Positions 16,364 through 24,728 of a stretch of DNA of 64,000 nt are shown here, piece by piece. The DNA comes from Pelomonas sp937871895 (GTDB taxonomy: Bacteria; Pseudomonadota; Gammaproteobacteria; Burkholderiales; Burkholderiaceae_C): assembly GCF_046348265.1 (NCBI RefSeq), contig NZ_JAXMEO010000010.1, one strand, 5' to 3'. The notes under the pieces are model-generated. The model was not told where the DNA came from. It was given only the letters and a program-made list of their open reading frames with translations, and searched no databases. A program made the translations under genes and the position numbers. Position 1 is the stretch's first letter, and each line of letters opens with the position of its first letter.

Positions 16364-17139
16364 CAGGCGCGCTCCCCACGCGAGAGGAAGGTGCGCAGAC
16401 GCTCGGTCTTGGGCGATGCAAGCGTCTCGCGCGCCGGGCCCTCTTCGACGATGCGGCCGGCTTCCATGAAGACGATGCGGTCCGCCACCTCACGGGCGAA
16501 GTTGATCTCGTGGGTGACGATGATCATGGTCATGCCCTGCTTGGCGAGGTCACGCACCACGGCCAGCACTTCACCAACCAGCTCAGGGTCCAGCGCGCTG
16601 GTGGGCTCGTCGAACAGCATGGCCTGGGGCCGCATGGCCAGGGCCCGCGCAATCGCCACGCGCTGCTGCTGGCCGCCCGACAGCTGGCGCGGGTAGGCGT
16701 TCTTCTTGGCGAGCAAGCCCACGCGGTCGAGCAGCTGCTCGGCATAGGCACGGGCTTGCTCGGGGTTCTCGCCCAGCACCTGCACCGGCCCCTCCATCAC
16801 ATTGCGCAGCACGCTCATGTGCGGGAACAGGTTGAACTGCTGGAACACCATGCCGATGCGTTGGCGCTGCGCAGCAATGGCGCGATGGCCCAACGCCCGC
16901 AGGCCGCTGTCGGTGCGCTCAAATCCCTGCAACTCACCATGCACGTAGACAGCACCGCCTTCGATGGGCACCAACTGGTGAATGCAGCGCACCAGCGTGG
17001 ACTTGCCGGAGCCCGAGGGGCCGATCAGGGCCACGACTTCGCGCTCGGCCACGCGCAAGCTGACATGATCCAGGACCAGGGCCTGCCCGTACCGCTTCAC
17101 CAACTTCTCGACACTCAGGGCACTCTGGCTCGGGGTCAC
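16363..17139 (-). CDS. Polar amino-acid-type ABC transporter ATP-binding protein
   Basis: 258-residue GlnQ/HisP-type ATPase. Walker A is GPSGSGKST, the Q-loop region is MVFQQFNLFPHMSV, the signature is LSGGQQQRV, Walker B is MLFDEPTSALDPE, and the H-loop is VTHEINFAREVADR. I place the start at the GTG at 17139, because the GGAG at 17145-17148 is correctly spaced for it and overlaps the alternative GTG at 17145. It is the first gene of the MarR-linked operon and should power the permease and binding protein encoded at the other end. Confidence 0.95.
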   Translation of the reverse strand: MTPSQSALSVEKLVKRYGQALVLDHVSLRVAEREVVALIGPSGSGKSTLVRCIHQLVPIEGGAVYVHGELQGFERTDSGLRALGHRAIAAQRQRIGMVFQQFNLFPHMSVLRNVMEGPVQVLGENPEQARAYAEQLLDRVGLLAKKNAYPRQLSGGQQQRVAIARALAMRPQAMLFDEPTSALDPELVGEVLAVVRDLAKQGMTMIIVTHEINFAREVADRIVFMEAGRIVEEGPARETLASPKTERLRTFLSRGERA

Positions 17140-17153
17140 GCTCACTCCAAAGT

Positions 17154-17186
17154 GGTTACAAAACTGAACTGTTTAAATTGTGAACC
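17154..17186. promoter_or_regulatory. Inverted repeat in the divergent MarR/operon promoter region (likely operator)
   Basis: GGTTACAA (17154-17161) and TTGTGAACC (17178-17186) form near-perfect outer arms around an AT-rich centre containing AAAC and GTTT as inner arms. This is the only AT-rich patch in the 122-base gap between divergent genes, and it lies 15 bases from the ATPase GTG. It fits a MarR-type operator overlapping the operon promoter. No clear -10/-35 pair can be fixed. Confidence 0.5.
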
Positions 17187-17261
17187 GTTGAAGCGGCCGA
17201 TTCAAGCCAAAATTGCGTTTTGCTGACCCGGGATTTCCCCAGGCGCCACCACAGACCCACG

Positions 17262-17765
17262 ATGGCAACTAGACGGACCGTGAAGGACGCTGCGCCGCAG
17301 CGCCGACTCAAGCTCGGCGCGCTCGAGAACAACTTGGGCTACCTGAGCCGCATGGTGCGCAATGTGGCCCTGCAGTCGTCGGGCGACTACGTGGACGAGC
17401 TCGGGTTTGCGACCGGCCAGATCACGATGCTAGGCCTGATCTCGGCCAACTCTGGCGTGTCCCAGAACGTGCTGGCCCAAGCCATGCTGATGCGCAAATC
17501 GCAGGTGACCGGCTTGATCCAGGACCTGGTCGCGCGGGGCTATGTCACGCGCGGCGACCATGATGCCGATCGACGAATCAACACGCTGCGCTTGACCGAG
17601 AGTGGCCAGCAGGTGTGGCGGTCCGCCAGGGCGCGCATCGACCGTCACAGCGCCTCGATGCTCTCCGGCCTGGAAGAGGCCGAACAGCAGGAGCTGACGC
17701 GTCTGTTGCGCAAGCTGCTTGCTGCGCACATGGACGACGTGCAGATCGATTTCGGCGAAACCTGA
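17262..17765 (+). CDS. MarR family transcriptional regulator
   Basis: 167 residues from the ATG at 17262; a TTG at 17220 in frame is possible but less likely. It has the winged-helix MarR layout: a first helix pair (LGYLSRMVRNVALQ), the recognition-helix region (NVLAQAMLMRKSQVTGLIQDLVARGYV) and the wing (DADRRINTLRLTESGQQV), then a dimerisation helix. It is divergent from the ABC/dehydratase operon and most likely its repressor, relieved by the substrate or its CoA ester as in other MarR proteins of acid catabolism (inference). The stop is followed after 30 bases by the 3' end of tRNA-Leu on the other strand. Confidence 0.9.
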   Translation: MATRRTVKDAAPQRRLKLGALENNLGYLSRMVRNVALQSSGDYVDELGFATGQITMLGLISANSGVSQNVLAQAMLMRKSQVTGLIQDLVARGYVTRGDHDADRRINTLRLTESGQQVWRSARARIDRHSASMLSGLEEAEQQELTRLLRKLLAAHMDDVQIDFGET

Positions 17766-17795
17766 GCGCCGCCACTGCCGATCGCAGCCTGTCAC

Positions 17796-18106
17796 TGGTG
17801 CCCCGAGCCGGAATCGAACCGGCACGCCCCCTCTCGGGTGGCGGCGGATTTTCTTGCCCACTACGGCTTTCGCCGCCGCACTGATGGCGTTCGGGGTCTG
17901 GAGTGCGCCTTGGCCCTGGCGCATCGCGCTGTAGGCCCCCGCCGTCCACTCTCTACACCTTCCCCTCGCGGGGCTTGGCTCGGCATTACCTCGGGCCAAG
18001 GGCCCAGGGGCTTCACCGAGTTTGACGGGATTCACACCTGCGGTTTCCCGGCAGGGTGCTCAAATTTGCTCAAGTCCGCTGTGTCTACCAGTTTCACCAT
18101 CGGGGC
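17796..18106 (-). tRNA. tRNA-Leu(UAA), interrupted by a group I intron, CCA encoded
   Basis: 5' exon 18106-18072: acceptor GCCCCGA, a D-arm typical of tRNA-Leu (GGTGAAACTGGTAGACAC), anticodon stem GCGGA and loop bases CTT. 3' exon 17852-17796: AAAATCCGC completes the loop and stem, then a 20-nt long variable arm (7-bp stem with a bulged A, loop GAGA), T-arm GCCGG-TTCGATT-CCGGC, acceptor TCGGGGC and encoded ACCA. Joining the exons gives loop CTTAAAA, anticodon UAA, in a 92-nt class II tRNA. The break lies between anticodon positions 34 and 35, the same site used by cyanobacterial and plastid tRNA-Leu(UAA) introns. Confidence 0.93.
17853..18071 (-). ncRNA. Group I self-splicing intron (219 nt, no ORF) in tRNA-Leu(UAA)
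   Basis: The pairings can be traced by eye in the canonical order. P1: exon CUU with GAG, U-G wobble at the 5' splice site. The guide UUUGAG (18064-18059) also pairs with the joined exons CUUAAA, giving P10. P3: CCGTC (18028-18024) with GACGG (17946-17942). P4: CTCGG (18020-18016) with CCGAG (17983-17979). P6 hairpin CCCCGCGAGGGG. P7: GAGTG (17951-17947) with CACTC (17905-17901). A P8 hairpin sits between the P3 and P7 3' strands, and a P9 stem (GGC-GAAA-GCC) follows. The intron ends with G (17853), the omega-G. GGTGTAGAGAG resembles the conserved core of cyanobacterial tRNA-Leu introns (subgroup IC3-like). No homing endonuclease fits. Confidence 0.9.
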
Positions 18107-18157
18107 AGAGCGCGCAGTCTAAGCCACGCAAGGAGCGCCAAGTAGGCGCCTCCAAAT

Positions 18158-18192
18158 GCAAAACGGGAGGTCTGAATCAACAGACCTCCCGT
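18158..18192 (-). terminator. Terminator of the tRNA-Gly/Cys/Gly run
   Basis: Perfect 12-bp stem ACGGGAGGTCTG (18163-18174) / CAGACCTCCCGT (18181-18192) with a 6-nt loop, followed on the minus strand by TTTGCATTT. It lies 8 bases after the last tRNA-Gly and before tRNA-Leu(UAA), so tRNA-Leu probably needs its own promoter in 18107-18160, where I see no convincing one. Confidence 0.75.
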
Positions 18193-18199
18193 AGGGCAT

Positions 18200-18275
18200 T
18201 GGAGCGGGATAAGAGGCTCGAACTCTCGACCTATACCTTGGCAAGGTATCGCTCTACCAACTGAGCTAATCCCGC
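18200..18275 (-). tRNA. tRNA-Gly(GCC), second copy
   Basis: 76 nt including encoded CCA. Acceptor GCGGGAT pairs with ATCCCGC; the D-arm contains TAGCTCAGTTGGTAGAGC; the anticodon stem-loop is ATACC-TTGCCAA-GGTAT, anticodon GCC; the T-loop is TTCGAGC. It differs from the copy at 18437-18512 mainly in the anticodon stem and at the end of the acceptor stem, so they are not identical duplicates. Confidence 0.96.
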
Positions 18276-18289
18276 AGTGATCAATATTT

Positions 18290-18363
18290 TGGAGGCGCGA
18301 TCCGGAGTCGAACCGGACTAACCGGATTTGCAATCCGGGGCATAACCGCTTTGCTATCGCGCC
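18290..18363 (-). tRNA. tRNA-Cys(GCA)
   Basis: 74 nt with encoded CCA. Acceptor GGCGCGA/TCGCGCC; anticodon stem-loop CCGGA-TTGCAAA-TCCGG, anticodon GCA; T-arm GTCCGGTTCGACTCCGGA. It lies between two tRNA-Gly(GCC) genes. Confidence 0.96.
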
Positions 18364-18401
18364 GCTGCCTACCCGACCAGATTGTTTGGCGCAACCTGGA
18401 T

Positions 18402-18425
18402 AAAAAAGGGAAGCCGGGGCCTCCC
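18402..18425 (-). terminator. Terminator-like hairpin between tRNA-Gly and tRNA-Cys
   Basis: On the minus strand GGGAGGCC, a short loop and GGCTTCCC (18425-18408) are followed by six T residues (18407-18402). It lies just downstream of the first tRNA-Gly, so it could cut transcripts before tRNA-Cys, or could be an RNA-processing stem inside a polycistronic tRNA precursor. Confidence 0.55.
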
Positions 18426-18436
18426 TTGATAGAACC

Positions 18437-18512
18437 TGGAGCGGGAAACGAGGCTCGAACTCGCGACCTCAACCTTGGCAAGGTTGCGCTCTACCAACTG
18501 AGCTATTCCCGC
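18437..18512 (-). tRNA. tRNA-Gly(GCC), first copy
   Basis: 76 nt with encoded CCA. Acceptor GCGGGAA/TTCCCGC; anticodon stem-loop CAACC-TTGCCAA-GGTTG, anticodon GCC; T-loop TTCGAGC. It is the first gene after the promoter at 18555-18582. Confidence 0.96.
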
Positions 18513-18554
18513 GTGGTCTTCACTGAAGCAATGCCGTTTCAGCGAAGCTGCGAT

Positions 18555-18582
18555 TGTATACGAATTCGCAGACCCAAATCAA
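18555..18582 (-). promoter_or_regulatory. Sigma-70-type promoter of the tRNA-Gly/Cys/Gly run
   Basis: TTGATT (18582-18577) and TATACA (18560-18555) with a 16-base spacer, ending about 42 bases upstream of the first tRNA. It overlaps the last bases of the region right after the lon stop codon. Confidence 0.55.
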
Positions 18583-18584
18583 GC

Positions 18585-20987
<2,403 letters not shown>

Positions 20988-21010
20988 GTGGACCTCTCTT
21001 TCTCAAGCCC

Positions 21011-21038
21011 ATCTAGGGCCTGAGAGGGCAAATGCAAG
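21011..21038 (-). promoter_or_regulatory. Heat-shock (sigma-32-like) promoter upstream of lon
   Basis: CTTGCAT (21038-21032) and CCCTAGAT (21018-21011), 13 bases apart, resemble the sigma-32 pattern (CTTGAAA and CCCCATNT) and lie 24 bases before the lon ATG in the clpX-lon gap. lon is a classical heat-shock gene, which supports but does not prove this reading. Confidence 0.4.
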
Positions 21039-21061
21039 TCAATGCCACCGATTGGTGGAAC

Positions 21062-22339
21062 TCAGGCGCTGGCCTTCGCCTGTTCGCGATAGACCAGCAA
21101 GGGGCGTGCCGACGGATCGTCGATGTTGTGCTCGTCGAGCACGACTTTTTCGACGCTCTCAAGCGTGGGGAGGTCAAACATGGTGTCGATCAGGGCTTGC
21201 TCCATGATGGAGCGCAGCCCGCGCGCACCCGTCTTGCGGGCCAGCGCCTTGCGCGCGATCGCGCCCAGCGCCGACACCCGGATCTCGAGCTCGACGCCAT
21301 CCATCTGGAACAGCTGTTGGTACTGCTTGACGAGCGCGTTCTTGGGCTCGGTCAGGATCTGGATCAGCGCGTCTTCGGTCAGCTCGCCCAAGGTGGCCAC
21401 CACCGGCAGGCGACCCACCAGTTCCGGGATCAAGCCAAACTTGATCAGGTCTTCAGGTTCGACTTCGCGGAACAGTTCGGAGACCTTGCGCTCAGACTTG
21501 CTCTTGACCGTGGCACCAAAGCCGATACCGGACTTCTCGGAACGGTTTTGGATCACCTTCTCCAGCCCATCGAAAGCGCCACCGCAGATGAACAGGATGT
21601 TGGTGGTGTCGATCTGCAGGAAGTCTTGATTGGGGTGCTTGCGTCCCCCTTGAGGCGGGACGCTGGCCATCGTGCCTTCGACCAGCTTGAGCAGCGCTTG
21701 CTGCACACCTTCGCCCGATACGTCGCGCGTGATGGACGGGTTGTCGGCCTTGCGCGAGATCTTGTCGATCTCGTCGATGTAGACGATGCCGCGCTGAGCG
21801 CGCTCGACGTCGTAATTGCAGTTCTGCAGCAGCTTCTGGATGATGTTCTCGACGTCTTCACCCACGTAGCCGGCTTCGGTCAACGTGGTGGCGTCGGCGA
21901 TCACGAAGGGCACGTTCAGCAGCCGTGCCAACGTCTGCGCGAGCAGCGTCTTGCCGGAACCGGTAGGCCCGATGAGCAGGATGTTGCTCTTGGACAGTTC
22001 GACCGAGTCCTTGGCCGTGCTCATGTGGCGCAGCCGCTTGTAGTGGTTGTAGACCGCCACCGCCAGCGTGCGCTTGGCGGTCTCTTGGCCGATCACGTAC
22101 TGATCGAGGCTGGACTTGATCTCGTTCGGCGTCGGCAGGTCGGAGCGCGTTTGCCGGGCTGCGGTTGCAGGCGCCGGTGCGGCAACTTCATCCCGAACGA
22201 TGTCATTGCACAGCTCGATGCACTCGTCGCAGATGAAGACGGAGGGGCCCGCGATCAGCTTCTTGACCTCGTGCTGACTCTTGCCGCAGAACGAGCAGTA
22301 GAGGACCTTTTCGCTGGAGCTGCCTTTTTTCTCGGCCAT
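21062..22339 (-). CDS. clpX: ClpXP protease ATP-binding subunit ClpX
   Basis: 425-residue AAA+ unfoldase that recognises substrates and feeds them to ClpP. The N-terminal C4 zinc finger (CSFCGK then CDECIELC, residues about 16-43) is intact. Walker A is GPTGSGKT (about 125); Walker B IVYIDEIDK; the pore loop and the ClpP-binding IGF loop (KSGIGFGA, about 273) are present. It sits between clpP and lon. It lies on the same strand as clpP, with a 144-base gap that contains a GC-rich hairpin. Confidence 0.98.
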   Translation of the reverse strand: MAEKKGSSSEKVLYCSFCGKSQHEVKKLIAGPSVFICDECIELCNDIVRDEVAAPAPATAARQTRSDLPTPNEIKSSLDQYVIGQETAKRTLAVAVYNHYKRLRHMSTAKDSVELSKSNILLIGPTGSGKTLLAQTLARLLNVPFVIADATTLTEAGYVGEDVENIIQKLLQNCNYDVERAQRGIVYIDEIDKISRKADNPSITRDVSGEGVQQALLKLVEGTMASVPPQGGRKHPNQDFLQIDTTNILFICGGAFDGLEKVIQNRSEKSGIGFGATVKSKSERKVSELFREVEPEDLIKFGLIPELVGRLPVVATLGELTEDALIQILTEPKNALVKQYQQLFQMDGVELEIRVSALGAIARKALARKTGARGLRSIMEQALIDTMFDLPTLESVEKVVLDEHNIDDPSARPLLVYREQAKASA

Positions 22340-22454
22340 GAAACCTTGGCGCCTTCGCGCGTAAAACCAGTCGCGGTGCAGGACCGCGTGAGTTGATGAT
22401 AGTCCAAAGCCCCCACACGACCTTCCTGCAAGAAGGGGCCCGGAAAGCGCCTGA

Positions 22455-22475
22455 CTCGGAGGGTCAACCTCCGAG
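22455..22475 (-). other. Stem-loop between clpP and clpX
   Basis: CTCGGAGG (22455-22462) and CCTCCGAG (22468-22475) form an 8-bp stem with a 5-nt loop, starting 9 bases after the clpP stop. There is no T-run, so it may protect the clpP mRNA 3' end rather than terminate. Confidence 0.4.
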
Positions 22476-22483
22476 CTTCAGCG

Positions 22484-23092
22484 TCATGGACGATGTTCTA
22501 GCACTTGATCGATCAGCCCGTATTCCTGAGCTTCCGATGCGGACATGAAGTAATCACGCTCCGTGTCGAGTTGGATCTTCTCCAGGCTCTGCCCCGTGCG
22601 GTCGGCCAGGATGCGGTTGAGCGCATCGCGGGTCTTCAGGATCTCGCGGGCATGGATCTCGATGTCCGTCGCTTGGCCCTGCGTGCCGCCCAGCGGCTGA
22701 TGGATCATGACCTTGGCATTGGGCAGCGAGTAGCGCTTGCCCTTGGCGCCAGCGGCCAGCAAGAAGGCGCCCATGCTGGCGGCCATGCCCATGCACAGGG
22801 TCGAGACCTCGGGCTTGATGAACTGCATGGTGTCGTAGATCGACATGCCGGCCGACACGCTGCCGCCGGGGCTGTTGATGTAGAGCGAGATCTCCTTGTC
22901 GGGGTTCTCGCTCTCCAGGAACAGCAACTGCGCGACGACGAGGTTGGCGACCGCATCGTTGACCGGGCCGACCAGGAACACGATGCGCTCGCGCAGCAGG
23001 CGCGAGTAGATGTCATAGGCGCGTTCACCGCGGCCAGACTGTTCGATGACGATGGGCACCATGCCCAGATTGCGGGTGTCGAGCGCGCTCAT
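22484..23092 (-). CDS. clpP: ATP-dependent Clp protease proteolytic subunit
   Basis: 202-residue serine peptidase forming the tetradecameric ClpP chamber. The catalytic triad is visible: Ser in MGMAASMGAF (about 106), His in VMIHQPLGG (about 131) and Asp in LDTERD (about 180). INSPGGSVSAG forms the oxyanion strand. The short N-terminal propeptide is normal. It is preceded by tig, which has its own terminator, so clpP and clpX probably use a promoter in 23093-23143. Confidence 0.98.
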   Translation of the reverse strand: MSALDTRNLGMVPIVIEQSGRGERAYDIYSRLLRERIVFLVGPVNDAVANLVVAQLLFLESENPDKEISLYINSPGGSVSAGMSIYDTMQFIKPEVSTLCMGMAASMGAFLLAAGAKGKRYSLPNAKVMIHQPLGGTQGQATDIEIHAREILKTRDALNRILADRTGQSLEKIQLDTERDYFMSASEAQEYGLIDQVLEHRP

Positions 23093-23142
23093 TCAGATCC
23101 TTGACGACGAGGGACGAGAGTCATGTCCCCATTATGGCGAGC

Positions 23143-23180
23143 CAAAAAGCAAGGCGCCGGGCCTTACGGCGCGGCGCCTT
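23143..23180 (-). terminator. Intrinsic terminator of tig
   Basis: Stem AAGGCGCCG (23151-23159) / CGGCGCCTT (23172-23180) with a 12-nt loop, followed on the minus strand by GCTTTTTGG. It begins 18 bases after the tig stop and separates tig from clpP. Confidence 0.75.
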
Positions 23181-23197
23181 CACTGGAAAAGGGGTGA

Positions 23198-24511
23198 TTA
23201 ACCCTGGCTGGCCATCAGTTCGTCAAAAGGCAAGGCCTTCTCGACGACCTTGGCATTGGCCAACACGAAATCGGCCACGTTGTTTTCGACGACGACGCCT
23301 TCCACCTCGGCCATGCGATCGCGGTCACCCAGGTACCAGCGCATCACGTCGGCGGGCTTCTCGTAGCTCTGCGACAACTCTTCGATGTGAGCACGCAGTT
23401 GCTCCGGCTTGGCATTGAGGTTGTTGGCACGAACCAGCTCACCCACGATCAGGCCCAGGCGCACGCGGCGCTCGGCCTGCGGCTTGAAGATGTCGGCCGG
23501 GATCTCGGCCTTGTCGGCATCCTTGACGCCGCGCTTCTTCAGGTCCTCGCGGGCCTGGCCCACCATGCGCTGGGCCTCGTTCTCGACCAGGGCATTGGGA
23601 ACGTCAAGCTCGGCCAGCTTGATCAGCGCTTCCATCGCGGCGCTCTTGTTGCGCGCGAGCACGCGGAACTTGATCTCGCGCTCGAGGTTCTTCTTGATGT
23701 CGGCACGCAGACCTTCAACGGTCGCTTCCTTGATGCCCAGAGCCTTGGCAAAGGCCTCGTTCACTTCGGGCAGGTGCTGGGCCTCGATCTTCTTGACGGT
23801 GACCAGGAAGTCGGCTTCCTTGCCGGCCACGTCCTTGCCGTGATAGTCCTCGGGGAACTGCAGCGGGAAGGTCTTGGACTCGCCCGACTTCATGCCACGC
23901 ACGGCAGCGTCGAACTGCTCCAGCATCTGGCCTTCACCGATCAGGAACTGGAAGCCTTCGGCCTTGCCGCCTTCGAAGGGCTCGCCGTCGATCTTGCCTT
24001 CGAAGTCGATGGTGACGCGATCACCGGCCTGGGCGACATCGCTGGCTGCGCGCTGGGCGAAGCTGCGGCGCTGCTTGCGCAGGATCTCGACGGTCTTGTC
24101 GATGGCCTCTTCGGTCACCTCGCTGGCGACGCGCTCAACCTCGGCCTGGCTCAGATCGCCGATCTTGACTTCCGGGTACACCTCGAAGGTGGCGTCAAAA
24201 GCCATCTGGCCTTCGGGCGCTTCGGACTTTTGCTCAATGCGGGGCATGCCGGCCACGCGCAGCTTGGCTTCGTTGGCCGCGCTGAAGAAGGCCTGGCCGA
24301 CCTTGTCATTGACCACTTCGTACTGCACGTTGTAGCCGTAGCGCTGGGCCACGACGTTCATCGGTACCTTGCCGGGACGGAAGCCGTCGGCCTTGACAGT
24401 GCGCGCCAGCTTCTTGAGGCGGGACTCGACTTCGCTGTTGATGTCAGCGGCCGCCACGGTGAGGGTGATGCGGCGTTCGAGCTTTTCGAGGGTTTCGACG
24501 GTGACAGCCAT
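23198..24511 (-). CDS. tig: Trigger factor (ribosome-associated peptidyl-prolyl isomerase chaperone)
   Basis: 437-residue trigger factor. The N-terminal ribosome-binding domain starts MAVTVETLEKLERRIT and holds the GFRPGKVPMNVV signature (residues about 45-56, family GFRxGKxP). The FKBP-type isomerase domain spans about 160-245 (AGDRVTIDFEGKIDGEPFEGG). The C-terminal helical chaperone arms follow. It works at the ribosome exit tunnel. First protein gene of the tig-clpP-clpX-lon block, 33 bases downstream of tRNA-Leu(UAG). Confidence 0.98.
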   Translation of the reverse strand: MAVTVETLEKLERRITLTVAAADINSEVESRLKKLARTVKADGFRPGKVPMNVVAQRYGYNVQYEVVNDKVGQAFFSAANEAKLRVAGMPRIEQKSEAPEGQMAFDATFEVYPEVKIGDLSQAEVERVASEVTEEAIDKTVEILRKQRRSFAQRAASDVAQAGDRVTIDFEGKIDGEPFEGGKAEGFQFLIGEGQMLEQFDAAVRGMKSGESKTFPLQFPEDYHGKDVAGKEADFLVTVKKIEAQHLPEVNEAFAKALGIKEATVEGLRADIKKNLEREIKFRVLARNKSAAMEALIKLAELDVPNALVENEAQRMVGQAREDLKKRGVKDADKAEIPADIFKPQAERRVRLGLIVGELVRANNLNAKPEQLRAHIEELSQSYEKPADVMRWYLGDRDRMAEVEGVVVENNVADFVLANAKVVEKALPFDELMASQG

Positions 24512-24543
24512 GTTGACTCTTGCAGAACAACGGTTGAATGGAG

Positions 24544-24630
24544 TGGTGCGCGGGGCCGGACTCGAACCGGCACGCCCGTGAAGGCGTCAGGACCTAAACC
24601 TGGTGCGTCTACCAATTTCGCCACCCGCGC
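24544..24630 (-). tRNA. tRNA-Leu(UAG), CCA encoded
   Basis: 87-nt class II tRNA. Acceptor GCGCGGG, D-arm GGCGAAATTGGTAGACGC, anticodon loop TTTAGGT (UAG), long variable arm, T-arm GCCGGTTCGAGTCCGGC and CCA. The first anticodon-stem pair reads C-A, a mismatch. It lies directly upstream of tig and may share its transcript. Unlike the Leu(UAA) gene in this window it has no intron. Confidence 0.95.
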
Positions 24631-24728
24631 GAGAAGGTAGGCGCTGCCGAGGAGGCTCGGTACAGAGCAACCCCGGCGAGCCGGTAGGCAATTCGGCAAA
24701 CCCGCGATTGTAGCGAGCCTTGTCGGCC

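Noticed and set aside
17796..17852. First read as a truncated tRNA or an integration-site tRNA fragment
   Set aside because: The missing 5' half lies 219 nt away in the right orientation and the insert has group I intron pairings, so it is an intact split gene and not a remnant.
17853..18071. Possible homing endonuclease ORF inside the intron
   Set aside because: The intron is only 219 nt; the short open frames through it show no LAGLIDADG or GIY-YIG pattern.
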